A DNA stretch of 64,000 nt from Alphaproteobacteria bacterium (GCA_018399685.1 JAGYOK010000001.1:62001-126000), one strand, 5' to 3'. Counted from the stretch's first letter, positions 34,872-45,129 are shown. Made by a program: numbers and translations. The notes: generated by a model not told the origin, from the sequence alone.

Positions 34872-36686
34872 TCAACGCCGTGAAAACAATTTTTCAATTT
34901 CATTTAATGACAAACAAACATAAGTAGGCCGCCCGTGATTGCACTGTCCGGACAACGGCGTTTCCTCCATTTGCCGCAGCAACGCATTCATTTCATTAGC
35001 ATTTAATCTCCGGCCTGAACGCACAGAGCCATGACACGCCATTGTTGCAAGTATATGGTTGATCTTTTCCTCAAGCAGTGTCGCTTTATCATATTCTTTT
35101 AGATCATCCAGTAGGTCAAAGAGCAGAGTTTTAGTGTCTAATCTCCCCGATAACAGAGCAGGAACGCTCTGTACTGCAATAGCGCCTGCGCCAAATGGCT
35201 CAATCTCAAGCCCCAGTTTGGCAAATGTTTCGCTATATTCGAAAAGCTGCTCAGCGTCGCTTTCGTCCATCTCGATAATGTCGGGTGTAAGCAGGCCTTG
35301 TTTCTCCACTCCGGTCTTTTCGAGTTGCCCTTTAAAGCGCTCATAAACCAGCCGTTCATGTGCAGCATGCTGATCTACAATAACGACACCTTCTTTTATC
35401 TGGGCGATAATGTAATTCTCATGTATCTGTGCTTTAGCTGCGCCAAGAGGAAATCCTTGAGCATCTTCTTCATGCACGGAGCAGGGCTGCTCTTCAACTC
35501 GTGCATTGGGGTTTATCTCATAAGAAACCTGCTCGGATTCATAAAAATTGTGATTTGCACTTAGCTGGGCTGGCGTATAATTATTGGTATAAGATCGGGG
35601 AACCGCTTTTCCCTGCCCGCGATAAAGCGGTAAAAAAGACCCCGAAGCACTTTTATCCAAAGCCTCTAAAGTGCGCCCTCCGACAGTTCCCGCCGTCCTG
35701 TATCCCCCTTCCATGATAGCATGCTTTAGGGCACTTATAATCAGCCCCCGCACAAGCTGAGGATCACGAAACCGCACTTCTGCCTTAGCCGGGTGAACGT
35801 TAACATCGACTTCCTCAGGCGGCAGATCAAGAAATAATGCAACGACCGGATGCCGGTTGCGATGCAAAACATCTGCATAAGCTGCGCGGACACAGCCATG
35901 GAGCAAACGGTCTTTTACAGCCCGTCCATTAACAAACAGATATTGATATTGCGATGTACCGCGATGATAAGTGGGAAGTCCCGCATAACCAGTAATTATA
36001 ATCTTCTCTCGCTCGGCTTTTATTACCATGGAGTTTTTGCCAAAATCCCGCCCCAGTAATGCACTCAAACGGCTTTGGGAATCTAAAACAGCAGGTAAGT
36101 TAAGTTTACGCGAGCCGTTATGGATTAACGAAAATTCTACAGCCGGATATGCCATGGCAAGACGAACGAGAGTGTCCCTGATTGCGCCGAACTCTGCCCG
36201 CTCACTTTTTAGAAATTTGAGCCGCGCCGGTGTGGCATAAAACAAATCGGCAACCTCTATTCGCGTTCCTTCGGGATGAGAGCTTGGCCGCACTCCCGAT
36301 TTTTTCCCGCCTTCACAAGCAATTTCCCAGCCTTCTTTATTTTCCTTATCATATGTCTTGATATTAATTTTTGCCACAGCCGCAATAGAGGCCAGAGCTT
36401 CCCCGCGAAAACCAAGATGAACAATATTTAATAAATCATCGTCTGGAAGCTTTGACGTAGCATGCCTGTCTAAAGCGGCCTTAATCTCTTCTTCAGACAT
36501 GCCGCAGCCATTATCATTGATAACAATTCTGGTTTTTCCACCTTCAACAATATCAACATCAATAGCACTGGCTTCCGCATCCAGAGCATTTTCGACCAGC
36601 TCCTTAACGACAGCAGCAGGGCGCTCGACAACCTCTCCGGCTGCGATCTGGTTGATAAGGGTTTCTGGCAAATATCGAATACGCAT
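34872..36686 (-). CDS. mutL: DNA mismatch repair protein MutL
   Basis: Mismatch-repair ATPase that links MutS recognition to strand removal. The N-terminal GHKL ATPase has VERPAAVVKELVENALDA, DNGCGM and GFRGEALASIA. The middle linker is Tyr/Asn/Ser-rich. The C-terminal domain has the endonuclease motif DQHAAHERLVYE, plus ACHGSVRSG and CNHGRPTYVCL. This means it is the nicking type of MutL found where MutH is absent. At 604 residues it has the normal length. It lies downstream of the pentapeptide-repeat gene, 60 bases away. Confidence 0.96.
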   Translation of the reverse strand: MRIRYLPETLINQIAAGEVVERPAAVVKELVENALDAEASAIDVDIVEGGKTRIVINDNGCGMSEEEIKAALDRHATSKLPDDDLLNIVHLGFRGEALASIAAVAKINIKTYDKENKEGWEIACEGGKKSGVRPSSHPEGTRIEVADLFYATPARLKFLKSERAEFGAIRDTLVRLAMAYPAVEFSLIHNGSRKLNLPAVLDSQSRLSALLGRDFGKNSMVIKAEREKIIITGYAGLPTYHRGTSQYQYLFVNGRAVKDRLLHGCVRAAYADVLHRNRHPVVALFLDLPPEEVDVNVHPAKAEVRFRDPQLVRGLIISALKHAIMEGGYRTAGTVGGRTLEALDKSASGSFLPLYRGQGKAVPRSYTNNYTPAQLSANHNFYESEQVSYEINPNARVEEQPCSVHEEDAQGFPLGAAKAQIHENYIIAQIKEGVVIVDQHAAHERLVYERFKGQLEKTGVEKQGLLTPDIIEMDESDAEQLFEYSETFAKLGLEIEPFGAGAIAVQSVPALLSGRLDTKTLLFDLLDDLKEYDKATLLEEKINHILATMACHGSVRSGRRLNANEMNALLRQMEETPLSGQCNHGRPTYVCLSLNEIEKLFSRR

Positions 36687-36746
36687 AAAAACGACTATAA
36701 CGGCATGTTTCGATTCCAGGCAAGGATCAGTAGAAAAACAGGAGAA

Positions 36747-38081
36747 TTAAGTTCTGGGATCATTTTTTTTATCGAAGACGGCTCCCAAAAGTCGCGCGCC
36801 GTCAAAAACGGTATCATCGATGGTGGCTCCTGTGAAATCTGCCCGTCGCAGATCACAATTTGTTAAATCCGCTCCTTTAAGGTTAACGCCCATAAAAATG
36901 CAGTCACGAAAATCGCAATTTTGCAAATCAGAGAAACTTAAATCAGAGCCACTCAGGTCTGTGCGTTTTATACGTTTTTTCAGCAGGCTTTCAAAAACCA
37001 ACGGGCTAAGTCGCGCATAATGCATATGCACCCGATTCATTTTTACATTTTTTAATGAGGAGCCACGCAAATCTATATTATCCATGTAGCAATCGCGAAA
37101 ATCCGAATAATCAAGATTAGCGCTTTGCATCGAAGCATGATTGAGGTCTAATCCCACAAAAGAAGCGTGTTGAGCATGAAGCGCTGTAAGAGGGTATAAA
37201 CGCAAATCTTCAACCTTGCGCAAATCATATCCCGAAAGGTTCATTCGGTTTCCGTCCCGACCTACAGAGCTAACCCATTTTTGCTGATCTTCAAGCTGTT
37301 CAATCAGGCTTTGTTCTGGATCATCAGTGGAAGAAAGCACTTCAACTTTTTCATCAATAGCCCCCGAAACGTTTACGCCATATCTTTCTGTATCGCTCAT
37401 ATTCATGCCTGAGATAATAGCATCACGCATATTCGATTTTGTCATGTTAGAGCCGGTGAAATCGGTGTTACTAAGATTGGTTCCGACAAAAAGCGCTTGC
37501 GTCATGTCCGCATCACGTGAAGTGACGCCCGTCATATCGGCTTGTGAAAAATCGGCGTTACGAGCGCGCACCCCGGAAAGGTCTGCGTTTTTCAGCTTCG
37601 CGCCGGTGAAAACAGTTTTCGCACCTTTACCATTTTTCATTATGCGAGTGATAAGATCACCTTTGTGTTTCTTTTCCATGATCTTGCCCTCGCGCATATC
37701 CGCTTGCATCAAATTAACGCCGGAAAGGTTCGTTCTGGTAAGAGTGGCGCCGCGCAAATCTGTGCGTGCCAGATCTGCGTGAGACAGGTCACAATAATCC
37801 ATGTTACAGCCAAAGAAACAGGCACATCTAAGTGTGCATAAAGAAAGGTCTGCATTAACAAAAGAAGAGCCGGTAAAATCTGCCTGCGATAAATCTTTTC
37901 CCTTGAAGTTTAGTTTGGACAAGTCTTTATACCTTAAAACAGCTCTTCCGCCGCCGATTTTCCCGCGCAAAAACATAAGATGCTTTTCCAAAACATCATC
38001 CAGCTCAATCTGGGAAACTTTGGGCAAGGATTCAGGTTGAGGAATTTCGGTAACCTCGATATTTGGCAAATCTTCCAACAT
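36747..38081 (-). CDS. Pentapeptide-repeat protein
   Basis: A 444-residue protein made largely of A(D/N)Lxx pentapeptide repeats, which fold as a right-handed quadrilateral beta-helix. Two blocks are visible: residues about 50-235, with runs such as LSQADFTGSSFVNADLSLC and GVRARNADFSQADMTG, and about 290-435. A linker of about 50 charged residues separates them. No signal peptide or enzyme domain is seen. The family includes DNA-gyrase-protecting proteins such as Qnr and MfpA, but most members have no known job, so none is assigned here. It lies between pgi and mutL, in the same direction. Confidence 0.85.
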   Translation of the reverse strand: MLEDLPNIEVTEIPQPESLPKVSQIELDDVLEKHLMFLRGKIGGGRAVLRYKDLSKLNFKGKDLSQADFTGSSFVNADLSLCTLRCACFFGCNMDYCDLSHADLARTDLRGATLTRTNLSGVNLMQADMREGKIMEKKHKGDLITRIMKNGKGAKTVFTGAKLKNADLSGVRARNADFSQADMTGVTSRDADMTQALFVGTNLSNTDFTGSNMTKSNMRDAIISGMNMSDTERYGVNVSGAIDEKVEVLSSTDDPEQSLIEQLEDQQKWVSSVGRDGNRMNLSGYDLRKVEDLRLYPLTALHAQHASFVGLDLNHASMQSANLDYSDFRDCYMDNIDLRGSSLKNVKMNRVHMHYARLSPLVFESLLKKRIKRTDLSGSDLSFSDLQNCDFRDCIFMGVNLKGADLTNCDLRRADFTGATIDDTVFDGARLLGAVFDKKNDPRT

Positions 38082-38179
38082 GGACTTAAATAATCAAACT
38101 TTAATGAAGAGTTATAAGATAAGCAGTGCAGCGCTGTTTTAATTAAACAATCGCAATATATTCAGTGTTAATACTAGTG

Positions 38180-39790
38180 TTACGATATTTTCCTGACAAT
38201 CTCTATAAGATTCTTGGTGGAGCCAGTCATGGCTTTAGTCTCTTTTTCCTCCAAAAGTGCCGGAATAATTTGGTTAGCCAGTACTTTCCCAAGCTCCACA
38301 CCACATTGATCAAAGCTGTTAATATTCCATAAAATCCCCTGAACAAAGATTTTATGCTCATAAAGCGCTATTAGCATACCAAGAGAATAGGGTGTTAGTT
38401 CATCAAGCAAAATAGTTGTACTTGGCCGGTTACCCTCAAAACGCTTGTTCGGGTCATCACTTTCCTTGCCTTCCATCAAAGCTTCGCTTTGGGCAAAAAT
38501 ACTGGCCAGCAATCTGGTTTGATGGTCGCCGATAGAGTCAGTGTTCTTTATACAGGCAATAAAATCACATGGAACAATGGTGGTGCCTTGGTGAAAATGT
38601 TGAAAAAAGGAGTGTTGAGCATTGGTTCCCGGCGCGCCAAAAATGACAGGGCTTGTGTCATAGGGAATAGGTTGTCCATTTTTGTCTGTGGATTTGCCGT
38701 TTGATTCCATATCCAGCTGCTGCATATATGTCGGGAAGCGAGACATATTTTGTATATAAGGAATGATAGCAAGATTGTCATACCCAAGAAAATTGCGGTT
38801 CCACATTCCAATGAGCGCCATGATAACAGGCAGATTTTCTTCCATCACGGCGCTATTGAAATGGTCATCTATTGCTTTTGCGCCGTCAAGCATAGCCCTG
38901 AATTGCTCAAACCCAAGGGCAAGACAAAGGGAAAGGCCAACAGACGACCATAAAGAAAAGCGCCCCCCGACCCAATCCCAAAGCGGATAGATATTATCTT
39001 CTTTTACTCCGAATTTTTTCGCAAGCTCCACATTTTGTGAGACGGCAACAAAATGATCTTCCGCACTATTCGCACCAATTTCTTTGCAAAGCCATTCCTT
39101 GGCACTTTGTGCGTTAACCATAGTATCCATTGTGGTAAAAGACTTGGAAACAATGATAAACAGTGTTTTTTTCGCATCCACCTGTTTAAGAACGCTTGTT
39201 AGATGCGAAGAATCGAGATTAGAGACAAAGTGTACCTTGATGTTTTGATCCGTATAAGGTTTCAAAGCCTTATAAGCCATTGCAGGCCCAAGATCAGAGC
39301 CGCCAATTCCAATATTAACAATATGGGTAAAGCGCCCGTTACTACGAATTTCATCGCTGAATCTATGCATTTTATCAAGTACGCACTGGATTTTCGGAAT
39401 TATGTTTTCCCTATCAATCACGATTTTTGCATCTGCGCCTGCACGCAAAGCCGTATGCAAAGCCGCGCGGTTTTCGGTTGGATTTACAGCCGTATCGCCT
39501 TTAAACATTTTCTCCCGCCAATCGGGCAGGTCACAGGCCTTTGCATAATTACAAAGCTTTCTAATAGTCTCCTCGCTCACGCGTTGCTTGGAATAATCCA
39601 TAAGCAAAGACCCCAGACGAAGGCTGAATTTCTCAAAACGCTGGGCATCTCTGGCAAACAGGTCGTGGATATGAGTGTCTAGCATAGCCGAAGCGTGTTG
39701 CTCCAGTTCAGCCCATTCAGGCAGATCGCACCGCATAAAATTGGCAGCGGTCTTTTTTGCAGCTTTTGTCTTTTTAAACATCCGTGACAT
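38180..39790 (-). CDS. pgi: Glucose-6-phosphate isomerase
   Basis: Interconverts glucose-6-phosphate and fructose-6-phosphate. Family signatures are NIGIGGSDLGPAMAYKAL, WDWVGGRFSLWSSVGL, and the end region GVELGKVLAN. Active-site residues of the family (the Glu in MESNGK and the His in GAPGTNAQHSFFQ) are present. The protein has 536 residues, within the usual range. The gene starts 24 bases after the inactive-type M16 peptidase gene, so it may belong to that operon. Confidence 0.96.
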   Translation of the reverse strand: MSRMFKKTKAAKKTAANFMRCDLPEWAELEQHASAMLDTHIHDLFARDAQRFEKFSLRLGSLLMDYSKQRVSEETIRKLCNYAKACDLPDWREKMFKGDTAVNPTENRAALHTALRAGADAKIVIDRENIIPKIQCVLDKMHRFSDEIRSNGRFTHIVNIGIGGSDLGPAMAYKALKPYTDQNIKVHFVSNLDSSHLTSVLKQVDAKKTLFIIVSKSFTTMDTMVNAQSAKEWLCKEIGANSAEDHFVAVSQNVELAKKFGVKEDNIYPLWDWVGGRFSLWSSVGLSLCLALGFEQFRAMLDGAKAIDDHFNSAVMEENLPVIMALIGMWNRNFLGYDNLAIIPYIQNMSRFPTYMQQLDMESNGKSTDKNGQPIPYDTSPVIFGAPGTNAQHSFFQHFHQGTTIVPCDFIACIKNTDSIGDHQTRLLASIFAQSEALMEGKESDDPNKRFEGNRPSTTILLDELTPYSLGMLIALYEHKIFVQGILWNINSFDQCGVELGKVLANQIIPALLEEKETKAMTGSTKNLIEIVRKIS

Positions 39791-39814
39791 AATTCTTATA
39801 GGCTCAGTAAAATC

Positions 39815-41260
39815 TTATTCAACATTCGGGAGTTCGGTTACTTCACTAACCGCGTGATTTCCAATCGTCAGGCTTGCAATGTCTGGCGGATCACCTACCA
39901 TAATGAGAGTCATTTTCTCTATGTCAAGCAAACGTTTGCAAACCGCTGCAATATCTGAAGCGCTCACAGCATTAATCTTATCGGCGCGCGTGTCGAGATA
40001 GTCAACTGGCAAATCATCAAGCTGTAGCGAAAGCAATATACCGGATATTGAATCAGTAGAAGTTAAAGACAATGGCAATGAGCCAATAATATATGATTTT
40101 GCCTGCTCAAGTTCCTTCTCACTTACCGGAGTTTCACGCATTTTCTGCCATTCTTCGCTGATAAGGGAAACCATTTCTTCAACATTTTCATTTGCCGTAG
40201 AAGTCGAGACATTCAAAATATCGGCCTCTTCAAACTGGCTGAAATATGAGTAAATACCATAAGTCAGCCCCCGATTTTCACGGATTTCTTCCATCAGGCG
40301 GGAGCCAAACCCTGAAGCACCCAGAATAAAATTCATCAAATAGGCACTATAGAAATCTTCATCCTGCCGATTAACCCCCGGTTGGGCGATTTTGATAATA
40401 GTCTGGGGAATGTTTTGCCTGAACAAATAGGCTTTCCCCTCATTACTTAGTTTAATTTTTCGAGGATCCTCGCGCTCAATAACCGGTAGTTCGGCAAAAA
40501 TATCATCAAGTCGCTGTTTCAGCTCTTTGGCTGTAATATCTCCGGCAACGCCGATTATTAAACGGTTTCTCCCAAGCCCCTCGTGAAATTTGTGCAAATC
40601 CTCTGCGGTAATTTTTTCCAAAGAAGACAGGGTGCCGCCGCTGTTCATGGCATACTCATGTCCCTCAAATAACCGGTCATTTTGCAAACGCGCAGCAATC
40701 CAGTTCGGGTTTGAAAGAGAGGAACGAATACGGCTTTTATTTGCTTCACGCATACGTGATAGAGGCTCGTCATCAAAACGCGGCTCGGTCAGAGCCTTGT
40801 TAAGCAGATCAAATGCCATATCCTTGTTTTGGGACAGGGTTTTTAATGAGCCGCTGAAATGATCCCGTCCGGCGCTAAAAGATAGCGATATGGAATTATC
40901 TTGCAGCATTTTCTGGAAAGTTTGTGATTCAAGATCGGCGGCTCCTTCATCCATTGTGTTGGAAGCCAATCGGGCAAGTCCCTGCTTTTCGTACGGATCG
41001 TTTTTTGCACCACTGCCACGGAATGCGTAATTCATGGAGATAATCGGCAAGCTGTGATCTTCCACCAGCCAGGCTTTGATACCACTGCCGGAGGTAACTT
41101 CCTGAATGTCCAGGAATTTATCTTGCGTCGATTTCTGGTGTGGAGCGACGTCAAGGATATGCGTTTTCAAAAAGACAGAAAGCCCCAGCAGGCACAATAT
41201 CACTATCACAGGGATAATGATTTTTTTGCAAACACAGAAAGAAGAATTACAACAGCACAT
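39815..41260 (-). CDS. M16-family protein without zinc motif
   Basis: A 481-residue M16-like protein with an N-terminal membrane anchor (residues about 14-32, IIPVIVILCLLGLSVFLK) and the M16 fold (YAFRGSGAKNDPYEKQGLARLASN). The HxxEH zinc site is missing. It would be a non-catalytic partner, as in the paired peptidase/regulatory arrangement of this family. The start ATG overlaps the stop of the upstream M16 gene by one base (TAATG), so the two are translationally coupled and probably form one complex. It begins with a Cys-rich stretch (MCCCNSS) of unknown meaning. Confidence 0.88.
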   Translation of the reverse strand: MCCCNSSFCVCKKIIIPVIVILCLLGLSVFLKTHILDVAPHQKSTQDKFLDIQEVTSGSGIKAWLVEDHSLPIISMNYAFRGSGAKNDPYEKQGLARLASNTMDEGAADLESQTFQKMLQDNSISLSFSAGRDHFSGSLKTLSQNKDMAFDLLNKALTEPRFDDEPLSRMREANKSRIRSSLSNPNWIAARLQNDRLFEGHEYAMNSGGTLSSLEKITAEDLHKFHEGLGRNRLIIGVAGDITAKELKQRLDDIFAELPVIEREDPRKIKLSNEGKAYLFRQNIPQTIIKIAQPGVNRQDEDFYSAYLMNFILGASGFGSRLMEEIRENRGLTYGIYSYFSQFEEADILNVSTSTANENVEEMVSLISEEWQKMRETPVSEKELEQAKSYIIGSLPLSLTSTDSISGILLSLQLDDLPVDYLDTRADKINAVSASDIAAVCKRLLDIEKMTLIMVGDPPDIASLTIGNHAVSEVTELPNVE

Positions 41261-42663
41261 TATTTTTCTCCTTCACTTGAATCAACGGGGAGCAAGATTC
41301 CCTCAATATACGGCGTTGAAGTCGGTCTATCTGGATTAAGGTAAACCATTGCGGCTTGTTTGATATCTTCTGCTGTAACAGTGCTTATTGCCTCCGGCCA
41401 GTTTTCAACATCATCCAAAGGGATGCCAACGACCATATTGCTGCCAATAATCATCGCCGGAGCGCTCAGGCTGTCTTGTGCGAAAATAGCACTGTTTTTA
41501 AGGCGTTTTATCGCATCTTTTACTTCTTCTTCGGTGGGGCCATCGCTGGCCATTTTTCTTAACTCATCATCAATGGCATCTCTTAATGCGCTCACACCAT
41601 CCACCGAGGAGGGGGTTGCGCTGATACCAAGTGTCCCGTCATCCCAACTTCCCAAAGAACAATAAAGCCCGATATTTGCCGCCAGCTTTTTTTCAATAAC
41701 CAGAGCTCTGTATAAGCGCCCTGTTGACGGAGCGCCCATAATTTCTTCCAGCACCTCCAAAGCCAGCGAGGTATTTGTATCCTGACGATAGCCGGGCACG
41801 CGGTAGATGCGCTTGAACAAAGGCTCCCGAACATTTTCATGCTTCATAATAATCGGATCATGAGGGGGGATATTCTGTTCTTCGTGTTTCCTTATGCGTG
41901 GCGGGAGCGGCTCTCCTTTAGGAATTTTGCCATAAGTACGTTTGGCCATTTCGACAATTTGCGGCAAAGTAACATCGCCGCTTACTACTAAAATCGCATT
42001 ATCGGGGTTGTAAAACAGGTCATAAAAATGTTTTGCATCGCCACGTTTGTGGTTTTCGATCTCCTCCATCCAGCCAATAACCGGAATGCCATAAGGATGA
42101 GCAGGGAAGAGTGCGGCGTTCATCTTCTCGGCCAGTTGAGCGCTTGGGTTGTTATCCGTGCGCTGGCGGCGCTCTTCCTGAATAACTTTATTTTCAGAGA
42201 CGACATCTTCTTCCGGCATACTGATCCCGCGCATGCGGGCGGCCTCGATTTGCATCATTTTTTCAAGATGCTCAACTGCAACAGACTGATAATACGCAGT
42301 ATAATCCTGTCCGGTAAAAGCGTTATCCTCCCCCCCGATAGAGCGCACAATGCGTGAAAATTCTCCCGGAGCATATTCGCCAAGCCCCAGATACCCATGC
42401 CCCTTAAACATCAGATGTTCAAGAAAATGCGCAATCCCTGATTTCCCCGGAAGCTCATCTGCCGCCCCGACTTTATACCAGATCATATGAGTTGCAACCG
42501 GAACGCGGTGGTTCTCCACGACAACAATTTGTAACCCGTTATCCAGCGCCGCGCTTTTCGCATTAAACATCTTTTCTGCACATGCAGGCGCAAATGCAAA
42601 AAGAATAAAAACTGCGGACAGGATCGACAGAAAAGACAGGGTTTTTATATTGTTAAGACGCAT
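41260..42663 (-). CDS. M16-family zinc peptidase (catalytic partner)
   Basis: Periplasmic zinc peptidase of the M16 (pitrilysin/processing-peptidase) family. A cleavable signal peptide precedes ALDNGLQIVVVENHRVP. The inverted zinc motif HFLEHLMFKG near residue 83 gives the HxxEH site, and the downstream Glu is in the ENKVIQEERRQRTDN region. Two M16 domains span the 467 residues. It is coupled to the zinc-less partner that follows. The DUF3035 lipoprotein and lspA lie upstream, an order conserved in alphaproteobacteria. The substrate is unknown. Confidence 0.93.
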   Translation of the reverse strand: MRLNNIKTLSFLSILSAVFILFAFAPACAEKMFNAKSAALDNGLQIVVVENHRVPVATHMIWYKVGAADELPGKSGIAHFLEHLMFKGHGYLGLGEYAPGEFSRIVRSIGGEDNAFTGQDYTAYYQSVAVEHLEKMMQIEAARMRGISMPEEDVVSENKVIQEERRQRTDNNPSAQLAEKMNAALFPAHPYGIPVIGWMEEIENHKRGDAKHFYDLFYNPDNAILVVSGDVTLPQIVEMAKRTYGKIPKGEPLPPRIRKHEEQNIPPHDPIIMKHENVREPLFKRIYRVPGYRQDTNTSLALEVLEEIMGAPSTGRLYRALVIEKKLAANIGLYCSLGSWDDGTLGISATPSSVDGVSALRDAIDDELRKMASDGPTEEEVKDAIKRLKNSAIFAQDSLSAPAMIIGSNMVVGIPLDDVENWPEAISTVTAEDIKQAAMVYLNPDRPTSTPYIEGILLPVDSSEGEK

Positions 42664-42748
42664 ATGACAAATATTCCCTTACATATTTTTGAAGGATAAA
42701 TTAGGCTCTGACCCTAAAGGACAAACCAGACTTTATTAGGTTATGACC

Positions 42749-43345
42749 TTAATCAATAATCACAGGCGTTTTACCCTCAAGAATATCCTTGCCTTCTTCT
42801 TTGTTCTTTTTAAGGCGCTCATACTCAGCCCCGGCATCAACAATAGAAGCAGTGGGCTTAACTTCTGCGCCCCCCAATCCCAAAAGTTTTTTGGCAACAG
42901 GAGTGTTCTTTTCGGCAAGTTCTTTTGTTTCCTGATCTATAATATTGCGAATAGACGCATTCGCCTGATTTGCTCCGGCTTTATCAAGTAATATGGCTTC
43001 AATGTTTTCTGCGGCTGCGCCTGAACTTGTATCTTGCATCCGCACAGATTTATCACCGAAAACCGCGTACTTTGCGGTATCAAGCACAGTTTTTTCCTGC
43101 GGGCGCTGCATGCCGGGCACAGGAGGAGGCAGTGTCATAACCTTTGGCATTTCTAAAGGAGCGCGGGTAATCACTGCAAATTCATCCGGAGCCTCCCGGT
43201 TTAGCCCAAGAGTTCCTCTGACATTGTCCTTTACGTTGCCGCCGCATCCAGTGGGAAGCAAGGCTGCCAATCCCAACAAAGCGAGAGAAAAAAATTTTAA
43301 AAAACCGGAATTTCTTGTCATGAGCATAGCTGTTTTAATTTTCAT
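42749..43345 (-). CDS. DUF3035 lipoprotein
   Basis: A short lipoprotein: the N-terminal hydrophobic stretch ends in LLPTGCGG, a lipobox with Cys34 counted from the first Met. The conserved block after it (LGLNREAPDEFAVITRAPLEMP) is the DUF3035 hallmark of alphaproteobacteria. In some members the family has been linked to the outer-membrane BAM assembly machine (BamF-like); that is from memory and not tested here. The C-terminal half is helical and charged. It stands between lspA and the M16 pair. Confidence 0.88.
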   Translation of the reverse strand: MKIKTAMLMTRNSGFLKFFSLALLGLAALLPTGCGGNVKDNVRGTLGLNREAPDEFAVITRAPLEMPKVMTLPPPVPGMQRPQEKTVLDTAKYAVFGDKSVRMQDTSSGAAAENIEAILLDKAGANQANASIRNIIDQETKELAEKNTPVAKKLLGLGGAEVKPTASIVDAGAEYERLKKNKEEGKDILEGKTPVIID

Positions 43346-43374
43346 TACTTTTCATTATTGTAAGGTCAGGGAAT

Positions 43375-43980
43375 TTAAGTGTCACGATATAGCTCTTTTC
43401 CCTCAAGATCAAAGAATAAAGATACAATAATTAACAAGCAGATTCCCGATGTAATCGAAATATCTGCAATATTAAAAGCAGGCCAATGATACCCCAAAGC
43501 ATGGAAATCCAGAAAATCGATCACCGCCCCAAAACGTGAGCGGTCAATAACATTTCCCAAAGCTCCGCCAATTACCAGCGCATAACCTGTCCCGTAAGCC
43601 CAGTGAGCAGAGCGCATAAGCCAATAGGCAAAAATTAGTGTAATAGCAACGGCAATAGCCACAAGCAGATAAGCTCCATAAGGACCCATTCCGTTAAACA
43701 GGCTAAAACTTACCCCTGTGTTCCACGCCATAACGATATTAAAAAAAGAGGTGATCTCCAGCGTAACATGTTCTGTAAGCAGCGGCTCTTGAAAGTACCA
43801 TTGAAAAAACCCGCCGCCGCTCTCACCATTAATTTCAGGCTTAATTATATGCTCGACCACGAACCACTTGCTAAGCTGATCGGCAATAATAACACCAACA
43901 GACAATAGCAACCACAACAGGCGGCTTAAATCCAGCGATCGCGACGCCGAGTTTACATCTTTAATTTTATTTGCTGACAT
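43375..43980 (-). CDS. lspA: Lipoprotein signal peptidase (signal peptidase II)
   Basis: Inner-membrane aspartyl protease that cuts diacylglyceryl-modified prolipoproteins before the lipid-bearing Cys. Four hydrophobic segments are present. The catalytic Asps are in GALGNVIDRSRFG and PAFNIADISITSG. NTGVSFSLF is a further family motif. At 201 residues it is longer than the usual 160-170 because of a Gly-rich insertion (INGESGGGFFQWYF) after the first membrane segment. It starts the minus-strand operon and is divergent from ribF. Confidence 0.93.
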   Translation of the reverse strand: MSANKIKDVNSASRSLDLSRLLWLLLSVGVIIADQLSKWFVVEHIIKPEINGESGGGFFQWYFQEPLLTEHVTLEITSFFNIVMAWNTGVSFSLFNGMGPYGAYLLVAIAVAITLIFAYWLMRSAHWAYGTGYALVIGGALGNVIDRSRFGAVIDFLDFHALGYHWPAFNIADISITSGICLLIIVSLFFDLEGKELYRDT

Positions 43981-44179
43981 AAGGGCTTCTTTGTCCTTGT
44001 TGGCTTTGTGTTTGGGAATCTTTAAGGTAATAATTTATTCGCCATAATCAAGCTTAAAATTATTCTTAATTCCTGACCTCTGGATTTATAATGAAAATAT
44101 GCTTATTTATAAAGCCTGATATCTTGATCTGGTAAGACAAACAAGAAAAATAAGGCATATAAAGGCATATATTTAACAC

Positions 44180-45118
44180 ATGGATTATTTTGAAACATAT
44201 AAAAACTTACCGGATGAAGTGCGCGGATGCGTTGTAGTTATTGGTAATTTTGATGGCGTGCATCTGGGGCATCAGGCCTTGTTGGAACGCGCTCGCAATA
44301 TGGCACAAAAGCTGGGGAAAAAAGTTGGAGCGCTCACTTTCGAGCCTCATCCGCGTCAACTGTTTCGCGCAGACGAACCGTTTCGCCGCATTACACCTTA
44401 TGCTTTAAAAATCGAACGCCTTGAAAAAAGCGGCGTGGATGTAGTCTTTTCGCTGCCATTTGACTGGGATGTTGCCAGCCTCTCTCCAGAAGATTTCGTG
44501 GAACGAATCCTTGTTAACGGGCTTGCTGCCAGCCATGTAGTAATCGGGCATGATTTCCGTTTTGGCCAGCTACGTAAGGGCGGCGCCGAAACAATCGAAA
44601 AGGCAGGCTTGCCATTAAGCATTGTCAGCAAAGTCCATGGCGATGAAACAACCGGAGAGCTATCCTCCAGCCATGTACGCCAGTGTTTAAAAGACGGGCA
44701 AATGGAAGAAGCCGCAGCAATACTGGGCTGGCCTTGGGAGATTCGCGGAGAGATTATTCACGGGGATCGACGCGGACGCCAGCTTGGCTATCCTACGGCC
44801 AATATGCAACTCGGCGATGCTTTTCATCCTGCCTATGGTGTTTATGCATGCTGGGCGCAAATAGCCGGAGAAAGCCAGTGGTATAATGGCGTTGCAAATA
44901 TCGGGATAAGGCCAATGTTCGAGGTTGATGCTGCGCTTGTTGAAACTCATATCTTTGATTTTGATCGTGATATCTATGGGCAGACTTTAAGAGTAATTCC
45001 TGTAGAACGCCTTCGTGGAGAAGCAAAGTTCAATTCTCTTGAGCAGCTTGTGCAGCAAATTGAAAAAGATTGTATAGAAGCGTGGAGAGCTTTCTCCCAC
45101 GTTACCTCCGCCTCTTAA
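44180..45118 (+). CDS. ribF: Bifunctional riboflavin kinase / FAD synthetase
   Basis: Converts riboflavin to FMN and then to FAD. The N-terminal nucleotidyltransferase domain has VVIGNFDGVHLGHQ. The C-terminal kinase domain has GDRRGRQLGYPTANMQL and ANIGIRPMF. The 312 residues are the usual length. No good ribosome binding site is seen before ATG 44180, but the family N-terminus fits. The ribF-ileS-lspA group is conserved in many bacteria; here lspA has been turned to the other strand and sits upstream of ribF. Confidence 0.94.
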   Translation: MDYFETYKNLPDEVRGCVVVIGNFDGVHLGHQALLERARNMAQKLGKKVGALTFEPHPRQLFRADEPFRRITPYALKIERLEKSGVDVVFSLPFDWDVASLSPEDFVERILVNGLAASHVVIGHDFRFGQLRKGGAETIEKAGLPLSIVSKVHGDETTGELSSSHVRQCLKDGQMEEAAAILGWPWEIRGEIIHGDRRGRQLGYPTANMQLGDAFHPAYGVYACWAQIAGESQWYNGVANIGIRPMFEVDAALVETHIFDFDRDIYGQTLRVIPVERLRGEAKFNSLEQLVQQIEKDCIEAWRAFSHVTSAS

Positions 45119-45129
45119 AATCAAAAAAC

